Below are positions 25,716-34,881 of a DNA stretch of 64,000 nucleotides, piece by piece. The notes below the pieces were generated by a model, which saw nothing but the letters and a program-made list of their open reading frames with translations, was not told where the DNA came from and did not search any database. Both the position numbers and the translations under genes were made by a program. Position 1 is the stretch's first letter, and each line of letters starts with the position of its first letter. The stretch is from JAEUIE01 sp046350055 (GTDB lineage: Bacteria; Planctomycetota; Planctomycetia; Gemmatales; HRBIN36). Location of the stretch: NCBI GenBank assembly GCA_046350055.1, contig JAXMBC010000001.1, positions 1,798,001-1,862,000 on the forward strand, in the 5' to 3' direction.

Positions 25716-26498
25716 TTATCTGGCTTTGGGCCACCATGGAAAGAAGCTATTTGTTCGGAGGATGTAGTCAGCATATCCTGGCCTGGTCGTTTTGAGTGTC
25801 TGTTCCAACAAAGGTACGCCCGACACTTGCATTAACAGAAAGGACATCACGAGCGGACCGACGATAGTCCACCAGATGTGCTCTGTCGTTCCTGCCAAGG
25901 CTACACAGTACAATCCCCACCAAACAAGGAAATCGCCAAAGTAGTTAGGATGTCGTGTGTAATACCACAAGCCACGGTTCATGACTTGCCCCTTCGATCC
26001 GGGATCTGCCAGGAATCTTGCGAGCTGATAGTCGCTTACTGCTTCAAAAAGTAGACCAGTGGTCCAGAGTGTGATGCCAGGGATATGCAGAGGATGCCAG
26101 GTAGTATTAGCCTCCTGGATGCCCGCCTGAATCGGTAACGAAATCAGCAGAATCAATGCACCTTGTGGCAGGAATACAACCCATAGGCTGGAATAGACAA
26201 ATGCAGGCCCGCGAAGGTCGCGCATCACTCGATATCGCTTGTCTTCCGGCTTGCCAAGATTACGCCAGGCCAGGTACAGACCCAAACGGCAGCCCCAGAG
26301 TCCAACCAGCACAGGTAATAACCAGTGATTGAGACCATCGCTCGCAGAGCATAGTTCCGAGGTGATGGCTACCAGCACGAAGCCGAGACCCCAGGCGATA
26401 TCCACAATAGCGACGTTACGCAAGCCAATGCTGAGCAACCAGAAGAGCAGCATCCAACTCAGGATCACAGCAGCATTGATCAGGAAGAGTTGGATCAT
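25716..26498 (-). CDS. DUF1295 (steroid 5-alpha-reductase-like) membrane enzyme
   Basis: A 260-residue integral membrane protein of the DUF1295/isoprenylcysteine methyltransferase-like superfamily. The C-terminal nucleotide-binding region LWYYTRHPNYFGDFLVWWGLY is diagnostic. About six membrane segments are visible. Last gene of a four-gene minus-strand run with a CFA-synthase-like methyltransferase, DUF1365 and an FAD oxidoreductase, so reduction of an unsaturated lipid intermediate is a reasonable inference. ATG at 26498; 76 bp separate it from the methyltransferase gene. Confidence 0.87.
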   Translation of the reverse strand: MIQLFLINAAVILSWMLLFWLLSIGLRNVAIVDIAWGLGFVLVAITSELCSASDGLNHWLLPVLVGLWGCRLGLYLAWRNLGKPEDKRYRVMRDLRGPAFVYSSLWVVFLPQGALILLISLPIQAGIQEANTTWHPLHIPGITLWTTGLLFEAVSDYQLARFLADPGSKGQVMNRGLWYYTRHPNYFGDFLVWWGLYCVALAGTTEHIWWTIVGPLVMSFLLMQVSGVPLLEQTLKTTRPGYADYILRTNSFFPWWPKAR

Positions 26499-26574
26499 GC
26501 TTCAGGCTTGCGGATTAATGAAGAGGAAGAGTGTTGCCATCGCAGCTGGTCGTCCAATCGTTTCAACGGATCCG

Positions 26575-27852
26575 CTAGACTTTGACCCATTCCAGTTGGA
26601 CCAGACCAGCAGCCTTCTCATGGAAAACCGCTTCACAGCTGGCCAGATAGAAATCCCACATGCGGATGAATCGTTCATCAAAGCCCAGTTGACGGACAGC
26701 TTCCAGCTTCTGATGAAATCGCTTGCGCCATTCCCGCAGCGTCAGCACGTAACTCGTCGTGTAATCCTGCAGGCCGACCAGTCTTAACCTGGTGCCTTGC
26801 CCTACTGCGAGTTGCATCGATGCGATGGAAGGCAGAAAGCTCCCAGGGAAGATGTAGGTCTGAATGAAATCGACCGATCGTGCATAGATGTCAAAACGCT
26901 GTTCAGGAATGACGATTGCTTGAATCACCAGTCTTCCGCCTGGTTTCAGTAGTCGATCGCAGCAGCGGAAGTACTCTGGGAGGTATTCCTTGCCGACGGC
27001 TTCGATCATTTCTACAGACACGATTTTGTCGAACTCGCCGCGAAGGTCGCGATAGTCCTGCTTCAACAACGTAATGCGATCCTTGAGGGCCGATGCTTGA
27101 AATACCTTTGACGCATAGGCATGCTGCTGATTCGAAATAGTGGTAGTTGTCACCTTGCAACCATGATGCCTGGCTGCATGTAGCGCAAGACCTCCCCAGC
27201 CCGTGCCAATTTCGAGTAGATGATCACTTGATTCGAGTTGCAGCTTGCGGCAGAGCATCCGTAGTTTATGCTGCGATGCTTCCTCCAGTGATAAATCTGG
27301 TCCATCGTAGCATGCTGACGAATACATCATGGACGGATCAAGGAACAGGGCAAAGAACTCGTTGCTGAGATCGTAATGCTCAGCAATGTTGCGCTTGCTG
27401 CCTGTGCGGGAATTGTGTCGGAACCGCGACGTCAGTCTGGCAATCGCTGTCTTGAACCACGCTGTACCTTGATCGAGGGCGATAACCGTATCAAAAATCT
27501 GCGAGAAGAAGCGAAGAGTCTGAACCAGGTCGGGCGTCGTCCAGAGTCCCTGCAAGTATGCCTCGCAGGCTCCCAGACTGCCCTGCCAGGCTAACATGCG
27601 GTACAAGGCAGGGTCGTGGATGATCATCTCAGCCGAGAGTGAAGCCTGGTCCGGCTGGCCCAGTTGAATGATGCCATCTGCATCATGTACCTTCAGTGCC
27701 AGATGACTGGGTAGTTTTCGAAACAGAGCCTCGCTTCGCTGTCGCAACCAGCGATCATATCGGCTTACCGGCTTGAATGGCTTTTCAGTGTGGCGCTGCG
27801 CTTCATGCTGGTGTGAATGAATCGAGTTACTATGGAGGGGTGTAGTTTGCAT
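26575..27852 (-). CDS. Cyclopropane-fatty-acyl-phospholipid synthase family methyltransferase
   Basis: About 425 residues. The SAM site is LLEIGTGWGGLALHAA, preceded by the family block MMYSSACYDGPDLSLEEASQ and followed by KIVSVEMIEAVGKEYLPEYF, as in Cfa-type enzymes that methylenate or methylate unsaturated acyl chains of phospholipids. I chose ATG at 27852; a longer form from TTG 27933 would overlap the DUF1365 gene and adds no family sequence. It lies in a conserved lipid-modification cluster, so it may act with the FAD enzyme rather than making ordinary cyclopropane fatty acids. Confidence 0.88.
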   Translation of the reverse strand: MQTTPLHSNSIHSHQHEAQRHTEKPFKPVSRYDRWLRQRSEALFRKLPSHLALKVHDADGIIQLGQPDQASLSAEMIIHDPALYRMLAWQGSLGACEAYLQGLWTTPDLVQTLRFFSQIFDTVIALDQGTAWFKTAIARLTSRFRHNSRTGSKRNIAEHYDLSNEFFALFLDPSMMYSSACYDGPDLSLEEASQHKLRMLCRKLQLESSDHLLEIGTGWGGLALHAARHHGCKVTTTTISNQQHAYASKVFQASALKDRITLLKQDYRDLRGEFDKIVSVEMIEAVGKEYLPEYFRCCDRLLKPGGRLVIQAIVIPEQRFDIYARSVDFIQTYIFPGSFLPSIASMQLAVGQGTRLRLVGLQDYTTSYVLTLREWRKRFHQKLEAVRQLGFDERFIRMWDFYLASCEAVFHEKAAGLVQLEWVKV

Positions 27853-27910
27853 TTCCAACGACAGAACCAAAGGAAAAAGCGAATGTGTTGACCAGATAAT
27901 ACCTTCGTCG

Positions 27911-28696
27911 TCAGCCTGCTTTTGGATGTGCAAAGTAAGGTGTTTTCTTTAACCACAATTTGAAGGCCTGCCAATAGATAGCAGTGATAACCTTGGCCGT
28001 GATGAAGGGGAACCGCACCAGAGTCGACATCAGGTTCAAGCCTGTGATCGGTTGCCGATGCATGGTAAGACTGGCATGGAAAACATGTTCGTTGTTTCGG
28101 GAGAGGGAGATACTCACAGACAGTTCATTGCCTGGATTGTTGAATTGCCAGTGATATCGCAGGTCCATGGGCATAAACGGAGAAACATGGAAATCTTTGC
28201 CATGCTCGAAGCGAAGGTGCTGTGAGTCTGATACTCCTTCCCCGGGGGGTGTGATGACATAACAATGTCGTTCTCCCCAGGGGGTATTGTGAATTTCAAC
28301 GACGATGGCTTGCAGAGAGTTTCCTGTCGGATCGTAACAGTAATAGAAGCTCACAGGGTTCATGACGTAACCGAAGTAACGCAGATTCGTCAGCAGGCGA
28401 ATCGGCCCAGCTGGACGAAATCCCGCCTGCTGCTCAACGAGAACTCGAACACTTTCACTCAAAGGCTGATGCGGATCACCCAGATGATCACGTCGACGAA
28501 ACCAGGCTAGCGTTGGCCCGTGTGTTGACCACAACCAGCGACCTGCAAAGACCTGATCCAGTTCAGCCAGATCCAGATAGGTCATGAAGACCTGGTACTG
28601 GAACTGGTGCCGATGCGGTTGCAACCGTGTATGTTCGACATGTCCCTGATAGATGCAGCTCTGCATCGTCTTGATACCATGAGTGGGAACCAGCAT
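27911..28696 (-). CDS. DUF1365 family protein
   Basis: About 261 residues. Family blocks are QGHVEHTRLQPHRHQFQYQVF near the start, LLTNLRYFGYVMNPVSFYYCY in the middle and SPFMPMDLRYHWQF. The function is uncharacterised; in other bacteria it is encoded between an FAD-dependent oxidoreductase and a Cfa-like enzyme, as here. The start is proposed at ATG 28696, which overlaps the stop of the upstream FAD gene in a TGATG junction, a sign of translational coupling; ATG 28666 is an alternative that begins nearer the conserved region. Confidence 0.87.
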   Translation of the reverse strand: MLVPTHGIKTMQSCIYQGHVEHTRLQPHRHQFQYQVFMTYLDLAELDQVFAGRWLWSTHGPTLAWFRRRDHLGDPHQPLSESVRVLVEQQAGFRPAGPIRLLTNLRYFGYVMNPVSFYYCYDPTGNSLQAIVVEIHNTPWGERHCYVITPPGEGVSDSQHLRFEHGKDFHVSPFMPMDLRYHWQFNNPGNELSVSISLSRNNEHVFHASLTMHRQPITGLNLMSTLVRFPFITAKVITAIYWQAFKLWLKKTPYFAHPKAG

Positions 28697-29976
28697 CAGC
28701 ATCTGGACTCTGCAGTCGGTTTGTTTGTTACCTGAGCCCACGAGGGCAAGGCATGGTATGCCTGACATACTCGCATCGCACTGGCCACGCCGGCTTCGTG
28801 GAAGCCATTGCCCCAGTACGCTCCGCAGAACGATGTTCTTGCCTGGCGAATCACTTCACCATGTCGCTTCTGGGCTTCAGCTCGCCTGGTGTCATACAGC
28901 GGATGTTCATACTCCAGGTACTTGATGACATTCTTCGCTGAAATGGCATCATTCTGATTCAGCGAAACACAAAATGTTTCACTTGCCTGTAACGACTGCA
29001 GCATATTCATGTTGTAAGTCACTTTGGCCTGCGTGGCCGGCACACGTTCCACTCGCGAATTCCAGGAAGCCCACGCCCGCCGGTTCCTCGGCAGGACGGC
29101 TGTGTCAGTATGCAAAGTCACCGCATTCCGGGAGTAAGGGAAAGCGGAAAGCAACTCACGCTCCAGTTGGCTCGCATCATCTCCCAGGATATTCAGTGCC
29201 TGATTGCTATGGCAGGCGAGGATCACTTCATCGTACTCTTCCTGGCCATGCTGGGAGTGCAGTTGAACGATGCCGTCGGTACGGGTCAACCTGGTGACTG
29301 GCGATTGGAGGCGAATCCTGTCGCGGAAGGATACGATCATCTTTTCGACATACCGATATGATCCACCCTGTATGACGTGCCATCCGGGCTGGTTCAAAAT
29401 CTTGTGCATGCCATGATGCTGATAGAATTCCAGAATGAAACGCATGGGAAAGGATTCAATGCTTGATTGCGGGCACGACCAGAGTGCAGTGCTGATCGGG
29501 TAGAGGAAGTTCTTGATAAATGATTCAGAATATCGATGCTGCTTCAGAAACTCAGCAACTGTTACGCTCTCACTGATGCTGGTTAGCAGCTGAGTTACTT
29601 CGCTGTTGAAGCGCAGAATACCCTGAAGCATGGAATAGAAAACGGGAGAAAACAGGTTACGTCGCTGTGCAAAGAGATGATTCAGGGATGCAGTACTGTA
29701 TTCCAGTCCTGATGACTCGCACGTGATGCTGAAGCTCATCGAGGTAGGCTGGGCTGTCACTCCCAGCTCTCGGAGCAGTCCGGTAAAGTTGGGGTAATTC
29801 TCGTAATTGAAGACGATGAAACCGGTATCTACTGCATGTCCTGAAGGAGTCTGCACGGTATGAGTGTGGCCACCCACTCTGTCGGAAGCTTCGTAAATGG
29901 TGACTTCATGGTGTTTGCTGAGGAAATACGCACAAACCAGACCTGAGATGCCCGAACCGATAATGGCAATTCGCAC
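28696..29976 (-). CDS. FAD-dependent amine-oxidase-like oxidoreductase (COG2907 type)
   Basis: A 426-residue flavoprotein with an N-terminal Rossmann motif IAIIGSGISGLVCAYFL (GxGxxG) and the ribose-binding Glu at the end of strand two (VTIYEASDRVGGHTHTV). The C-terminal FAD contact is in GAYWGNGFHEAGVASAM. This type heads the lipid-modification cluster with DUF1365 and a Cfa-like methyltransferase; related proteins in alphaproteobacteria have been tied to fatty-acid desaturation and furan fatty acids. That function is inferred here. GTG at 29976 with GGAG upstream. First gene of the minus-strand run. Confidence 0.88.
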   Translation of the reverse strand: MRIAIIGSGISGLVCAYFLSKHHEVTIYEASDRVGGHTHTVQTPSGHAVDTGFIVFNYENYPNFTGLLRELGVTAQPTSMSFSITCESSGLEYSTASLNHLFAQRRNLFSPVFYSMLQGILRFNSEVTQLLTSISESVTVAEFLKQHRYSESFIKNFLYPISTALWSCPQSSIESFPMRFILEFYQHHGMHKILNQPGWHVIQGGSYRYVEKMIVSFRDRIRLQSPVTRLTRTDGIVQLHSQHGQEEYDEVILACHSNQALNILGDDASQLERELLSAFPYSRNAVTLHTDTAVLPRNRRAWASWNSRVERVPATQAKVTYNMNMLQSLQASETFCVSLNQNDAISAKNVIKYLEYEHPLYDTRRAEAQKRHGEVIRQARTSFCGAYWGNGFHEAGVASAMRVCQAYHALPSWAQVTNKPTAESRC

Positions 29977-30062
29977 AAGGTGCTCCGAGACGATAAGCGT
30001 TAGCTTCCATTATAGCCGGGTAGACCACGACACATCTACTTTCAGAAGTCTCCAACAACAGC

Positions 30063-30086
30063 AAGAGCCTGCGGCTGCAGGCTCTT
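30063..30086 (-). terminator. Hairpin downstream of tRNA-Ser
   Basis: A 10-bp perfect stem (30063-30072 with 30077-30086, loop GGCT) just after the 3' end of the minus-strand tRNA. The T-run beyond it is weak, so it may serve in termination or in 3'-end processing. Confidence 0.6.
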
Positions 30087-30092
30087 TGGTAG

Positions 30093-30177
30093 CGGAGGGG
30101 ATGGGATTCGAACCCATGAACGCTCGCGCGTCTCCGGTTTTCAAGACCGGTGCATTCAACCGCTCTGCCACCCCTCC
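30093..30177 (-). tRNA. tRNA-Ser (anticodon UGA)
   Basis: An 85-nt class II tRNA on the minus strand. Acceptor arms GGAGGGG/CCCCTCC pair perfectly, with discriminator G at 30093. The anticodon loop CTTGAAA reads UCA/UCG-type codons (anticodon TGA), the long variable arm is serine-like, and the T arm has the GGTTCGAATCC core. CCA is not encoded. About 175 bp to its left and right contain no gene besides the terminator hairpin; I see no other RNA there. Confidence 0.95.
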
Positions 30178-30379
30178 GGCTCGCATATTCTAACACACCA
30201 CCTGCCTCTCGGACAGTTGCCAGCATCGTAAGGTTCAGGTTCCTGACCGCAGGATCGTTCCACTCACTACTTGCAGAGCGGTTCCTGGGAGATTACACTG
30301 CATCTGAATCTTCCCGGTAGCCTGGGCCAATTCCTACGGCCGATACTGTGAAGTGAGATACTCTCCCACGATTTTCTCC

Positions 30380-33007
30380 ATGCGTTCGTTACTACTCTGC
30401 TGGATGGTGCTTGCCTTTACCTGCGTGTCGGGTGTCGAAGGCATTTGCGCGCAGGATCTCACGTATGAACAGCACGTACGGCCGATTCTGAAAGCCCACT
30501 GCTTCCTCTGCCATGGTGAGGAGGATAAGCCGAAGGCAAAACTCGACGCACGCATGCCGTCGTATCTCATCAAGGGAGGAATATCAGGCCCTGCCCTGGT
30601 ACCCGGGCAGGCAGAAAAGTCGCTCCTCTGGCAACGCATCGTAGCTGACGAAATGCCCGAGGGTCCCAAGAAACTTTCCCTGAAAGAAAAGCAGATCATC
30701 AGGGACTGGATTAACACTGGGGCTCGGACACTCAGGCCGGAGCCGAAGGATCCACTGGCATTGCAGATCACCGAGGAAGATCGCCAGCACTGGGCCTTTC
30801 AGCCTGTCAAACGGCCAGCAGTACCCATGGTCCCCGCCCGCTATCAGGTGCGTACACATATCGATGCCTTCATCGCCGCGCGGCTGCAGACTGCTTCCTT
30901 GCCCTTCTCGCCAGAGGCGGATCGCCGGATATACATTCGCCGAGTGAGTTATGATCTGCTCGGCCTGCCTCCCACACCAGATGAAGTGGAGCAATTTGTT
31001 CAGGACAAATCGCCCGACGCTTACAAGAAACTGGTGGATCGGCTGCTGGCTTCGCCTCACTATGGTGAACGCTGGGGCAGGCACTGGCTGGATGTGGCCG
31101 GGTACAGCGAGACAGAAGGTACGACCGGGGATGAAGGGGTACGTCCGTTCGCCTGGAAGTACCGTGACTATGTCATCAAGAGCTTCAACGATGACAAACC
31201 CTGGAACCAGTTCATTCAGGAACAACTCGCAGGCGACGAGATGGCGCCTCAGCCCTTGCAGCCTAATGATCCCAGAACTCAGGAGAAGCTCATTGCCACC
31301 GGCTTCCTGCGTATGGCTCCAGATGGCACGCAGCGTGAAAATACGGCAGAAGAACGCAACCTGGCCGTAGCTGAAACCATTAAAGTCGTCAGTACATCCA
31401 TGCTTGGACTGACGGTCGGGTGCGCCCAGTGTCATGATCACCGCTACGATCCCATCCCCATCCGCGACTATTATCGCTTTCGCGCTATCTTTGACCCGGC
31501 ACTCGATTGGCGTCAATGGAAGCAGCCACAGGCAAGGCAACTGGATGTAACTGATGAACAAGCCAAAGTAAAGGCAGCTGAGATAGAAGCAGAAGCGAAG
31601 AAACGGGATAAGGTCATCGACGATGACAAGGTCAAGCTGGCCCAGGAGATTTTCGACCGAGAGCTGAAGAAGCTTCCCGAAGCGGATCGACCTGCAGCCA
31701 AGGCTGCGATTGAAACTGCAGTCGACAAACGTAGTGCTGACCAGCAGGCACTTCTCAAGAAATACCCGAATGTAAAAGAACTCAGTTTCATCAAGGGGTT
31801 CTTCGTCGAATACGATCCCAAGTCGCACAAGAAGTTTCAGGAACGTGAAGCGGAGGTGGCTAAGTTTCGTGCAACCAAGCCACCCCGTGATGGACTCCAT
31901 TGCCTGATGGAACCGAAAGGCCATCAGCCTAAATCTCAGATCATGCACCGTGGCGATCACGCGCAGCTCAAGGCGGAAGTAACGCCAGGTGATCTTTCCA
32001 TCCTGTCACTCCATCGGCCAACGAGTGACATTCCAGTCAAGAACCCCTCACTTCCCAGCTCCGGACGACGTCTGGCCTGGGCAAAGCAGATCACGGATGG
32101 CACACACCCACTCGTTGCGCGGGTCATTGTGAACCGTGTCTGGCTGCATCATTTCGGAAAAGGGCTCGTCAACACCCCTGGCGACTTTGGTGTACTCGGC
32201 GAGAAGCCCAGCCATCCTGATCTCCTCGATTGGCTTGCCTGTGATTTCGTGGAGAACGACTGGAAACTGAAAAGACTGCACGAGATGATCGTGCTTTCGA
32301 CCACCTATCGGCAACAATCGAAGCACTCTCCGTTGCTGGATCGGGTAGACCCTGATAACCGACTCCTGGCCCGCATGAGCATTCGCCGACTGGAAGCCGA
32401 AGAAGTGCGCGATGCGCTACTTGCCATCAGTGGGCAGGCCAACACGGATGTCTATGGCCCTTCGGTGAGCGTGACAGAAAACGCCGATGGCAAAACGGTG
32501 CTGGGTGAACGAATGATCGATCCGAGCGGACTCTTCACCGGCGCTCTGAAATCGGTAGGGGACCAGGCCAGGCGACGCAGTATCTATCTTCAGGCCCGAC
32601 GGCGATTGCCCTACAGTATGCTGGAGACCTTCGATTTCCCTGTCATGTCGCCCAACTGTGATGCACGGCGCTGTTCCACCGTCCCGCCACAAGCGCTCTT
32701 CTTCCTCAACGATGAAACTATTCGCCAGTATGCCGAGCAATGGGCAGCTGCGCTGATCGCCCGGCACAAGACTGATGCTGAACGCATCAAACTTGCATAC
32801 GCGCAACTCTTCAGTGCTGTACCGGGAGATTTGGAACTGAAGCAGGGAACGAATTTCATTGAACAGCAAACCCAGTGGCACGCTGGGCATGGCGATGAGA
32901 AGTGGAAAGAGAATCTGAAGAAACAACCTGAGGCGGCAATGAACAGGGCCTGGGCAATCTACTGTCAGGTATTACTGAGCACCAATCGTTTTCTCTATGT
33001 CGATTAG
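30380..33007 (+). CDS. PSD1 (DUF1549/DUF1553) protein with planctomycete cytochrome-like domain
   Basis: About 875 residues, exported by a signal peptide (LLLCWMVLAFTCVSGVEG). A PSCyt1 domain at the N-terminus has a haem-type CFLCH. The DUF1549 domain has YGERWGRHWLDVAGYSETEG and a second motif CAQCHDHRYDP. A charged coiled-coil insert follows at about 395-490, then DUF1553 at about 560-860. The function of the PSD1 family is not established; it is greatly expanded in planctomycetes and usually paired with a DUF1501 gene. None is next to this copy. ATG 30380 is preferred over GTG 30353 because it begins the signal peptide. Confidence 0.9.
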   Translation: MRSLLLCWMVLAFTCVSGVEGICAQDLTYEQHVRPILKAHCFLCHGEEDKPKAKLDARMPSYLIKGGISGPALVPGQAEKSLLWQRIVADEMPEGPKKLSLKEKQIIRDWINTGARTLRPEPKDPLALQITEEDRQHWAFQPVKRPAVPMVPARYQVRTHIDAFIAARLQTASLPFSPEADRRIYIRRVSYDLLGLPPTPDEVEQFVQDKSPDAYKKLVDRLLASPHYGERWGRHWLDVAGYSETEGTTGDEGVRPFAWKYRDYVIKSFNDDKPWNQFIQEQLAGDEMAPQPLQPNDPRTQEKLIATGFLRMAPDGTQRENTAEERNLAVAETIKVVSTSMLGLTVGCAQCHDHRYDPIPIRDYYRFRAIFDPALDWRQWKQPQARQLDVTDEQAKVKAAEIEAEAKKRDKVIDDDKVKLAQEIFDRELKKLPEADRPAAKAAIETAVDKRSADQQALLKKYPNVKELSFIKGFFVEYDPKSHKKFQEREAEVAKFRATKPPRDGLHCLMEPKGHQPKSQIMHRGDHAQLKAEVTPGDLSILSLHRPTSDIPVKNPSLPSSGRRLAWAKQITDGTHPLVARVIVNRVWLHHFGKGLVNTPGDFGVLGEKPSHPDLLDWLACDFVENDWKLKRLHEMIVLSTTYRQQSKHSPLLDRVDPDNRLLARMSIRRLEAEEVRDALLAISGQANTDVYGPSVSVTENADGKTVLGERMIDPSGLFTGALKSVGDQARRRSIYLQARRRLPYSMLETFDFPVMSPNCDARRCSTVPPQALFFLNDETIRQYAEQWAAALIARHKTDAERIKLAYAQLFSAVPGDLELKQGTNFIEQQTQWHAGHGDEKWKENLKKQPEAAMNRAWAIYCQVLLSTNRFLYVD

Positions 33008-33008
33008 C

Positions 33009-33380
33009 CTACCGATATAAGCCTTCAACAAACGCTTCAGCCAGGGCGACATTGGTTTTGCCGATCTGCAGCTCAATCTTGCCTTGCATCATGCCGGGGA
33101 TGTCTTTGAACGTATCGAAGTGAGCAGACTGCAGAACAATTTTGACGCCGTGATGTGTGGAGCCAAACCAGCCTCGAACCAGTTGCGCATCCACGATCTG
33201 AGTGACAGGAACCCGCAGGTGTTTGACGTTGCTTTTCAGCATGCCGCTGATCGTGTCTTTTACCTGAAACTCAAAGTGAAAGTGATCGCCTTCATCGTAG
33301 AGCATGCCATGGCATTGCCCCAATCCTGCATACAGGGATCCGATGGTAAAAGGGACGGAACGCACAACGCTCACCTTCAA
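33009..33380 (-). CDS. Hypothetical protein (123 aa), possibly GRAM/PH-like
   Basis: A small soluble protein, beta-rich by eye, with no family I recognise with confidence. The pattern of alternating hydrophobic strands (FHFEFQVKD, LRVPVTQIVDAQLVRGWFG, VKIVLQS) recalls PH/GRAM-like domains, which is only a shape argument. The start is TTG at 33380 or GTG at 33374. It is convergent with the PSD1 gene, with a 1-bp gap. Confidence 0.55.
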   Translation of the reverse strand: MKVSVVRSVPFTIGSLYAGLGQCHGMLYDEGDHFHFEFQVKDTISGMLKSNVKHLRVPVTQIVDAQLVRGWFGSTHHGVKIVLQSAHFDTFKDIPGMMQGKIELQIGKTNVALAEAFVEGLYR

Positions 33381-33424
33381 GAGTTCTCAATATGATTCGC
33401 AGCAGAGGTGCTGGCATTTTACCA

Positions 33425-33931
33425 CTAACTGACACTCGGCAGCGACTGGCTGAGCACGGTTTCTGTCTGCCAGCGACGATATTCCTCCAGTGCTGTCCGG
33501 TACTGGGGATATTTATTGCCCAGGATGGCTACAGCCAGGAGGGCAGCGTTTCCGGCACCCGCGGTGCCAATAGCCATCGTGCCTACCGGAATGCCCACAG
33601 GCATCTGCACGATGGAGAGTAATGAATCAACGCCACGCAGTACCTTCGATTCAACCGGTACCCCTAACACAGGCAGAGTAGTTTTGGACGCAGTCATACC
33701 GGGGAGATGAGCAGCTCCGCCGGCCCCGGCAATAATAATCTCCAGCCCCCGTTGTGCAGCTGTGCTGGCATACTCAAACAACAGATCAGGCGTGCGATGG
33801 GCTGAGACCACCTTGTTTTCAAATGGTACCTCAAACCGTTGCAGCATTTGTGCCGCGTGCTGCATGGTCTCCCAATCCGAGGAAGATCCCATGATAATTC
33901 CGACCAGCGGCGTTGTGGGAGGCACCGGCAT
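33425..33931 (-). CDS. purE: N5-carboxyaminoimidazole ribonucleotide mutase
   Basis: A 168-residue class I PurE of purine synthesis, which converts N5-CAIR to CAIR. Motifs include GIIMGSSSDWETM near the N-terminus, SAHRTPD, and GAGGAAHLPGMTAS with the catalytic His. Full length. Not clustered with purK; purQ lies 9 kb away in this window. ATG 33931. The region from 33932 to 34075 separates it from the divergent dapB gene and probably holds both promoters. Confidence 0.95.
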   Translation of the reverse strand: MPVPPTTPLVGIIMGSSSDWETMQHAAQMLQRFEVPFENKVVSAHRTPDLLFEYASTAAQRGLEIIIAGAGGAAHLPGMTASKTTLPVLGVPVESKVLRGVDSLLSIVQMPVGIPVGTMAIGTAGAGNAALLAVAILGNKYPQYRTALEEYRRWQTETVLSQSLPSVS

Positions 33932-34075
33932 GAGTTGCTCCGAGGAAGATACTATTCATGCATTCAACGATGAATATTCTATCGATATTCGTCAGACGAT
34001 GGGTGTGATGAACGACTTGCTTTCACCCAATGCAGTTCTGCTGCATACTATATCATCATCATTCAAGAGAGTGTC

Positions 34076-34879
34076 ATGGCACAGCCACTAGGATTGCTGG
34101 TAAATGGTGTTTGCGGGCGAATGGGCACTCGTATTGTCCATCTGGCTCACGAAGACAGCCGTTTTGAAGTTGTTGCAGGGCTGGAAGGCACGCAGCACCC
34201 CAAACTGGGCCTGGACCTTGGCAAAGTCATGGGCATCGTGGCACTCGAAGGGCATACCATTTCGAGTAACTGGCCGCTGGATACACGTGTGGATGTTGCC
34301 ATTGATGTTTCGTCGCCTGAGGGCACGGCATCACTGCTCACCAAGTGCCAGACGGATCATATCCCGCTGGTGGTGGCTACTACAGGGCACAGTGTCGAGC
34401 ACATGAAAGCGTTGAAGGCAGCAGCCCATGAAATGCCGATTCTGGTGGCTGCCAACCTCAGTCTGGGAATGAACCTGCTGATGAAGCTGGTTGGCCAAGC
34501 TGCTGCCTCATTGAAATCGCAGGACTTTGATATTGAGATCATCGAGAAACACCACCGCTTCAAGAAAGACTCGCCGAGTGGCACCGCGTTGCGGCTGGCA
34601 CAGATCATTCAGGAAAGCGTGGGGGAATACCCCATGAAGCATGGTCGGGAAGGCATGGTCGGGGAACGGAGTAAGAAGGAAATAGGCATGCATGCGGTGC
34701 GGGCGGGTGATCATGTGGGTGACCATGCCGTGCTTTTCAGCACCCTGGGAGAGACTCTGTCACTGCAGCACACCGCCAGCAATCGCGACTGTTTCGTTAA
34801 AGGCGCGCTGGAAGCGGCTGCCTTCCTGGTCAGCAAGAAGCCAGGCTGGTACACCATGGCCGATGTATTGGGGATCTGA
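34076..34879 (+). CDS. dapB: 4-hydroxy-tetrahydrodipicolinate reductase
   Basis: A 267-residue enzyme of lysine and diaminopimelate synthesis that reduces HTPA with NAD(P)H. The N-terminal Rossmann motif is VNGVCGRMGTRI, the DapB signature EKHHRFKKDSPSGTAL carries the catalytic His and Lys, and VRAGDHVGDHAVLF lies near the end. Length is normal. The stop is 2 bp before the start of nuoB, so the two are probably one transcription unit, an unusual pairing. Confidence 0.95.
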   Translation: MAQPLGLLVNGVCGRMGTRIVHLAHEDSRFEVVAGLEGTQHPKLGLDLGKVMGIVALEGHTISSNWPLDTRVDVAIDVSSPEGTASLLTKCQTDHIPLVVATTGHSVEHMKALKAAAHEMPILVAANLSLGMNLLMKLVGQAAASLKSQDFDIEIIEKHHRFKKDSPSGTALRLAQIIQESVGEYPMKHGREGMVGERSKKEIGMHAVRAGDHVGDHAVLFSTLGETLSLQHTASNRDCFVKGALEAAAFLVSKKPGWYTMADVLGI

Positions 34880-34881
34880 CC

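Noticed and set aside
30584..31960. 458-codon frame on the minus strand
   Set aside because: Antisense shadow of the PSD1 gene with no recognisable family.
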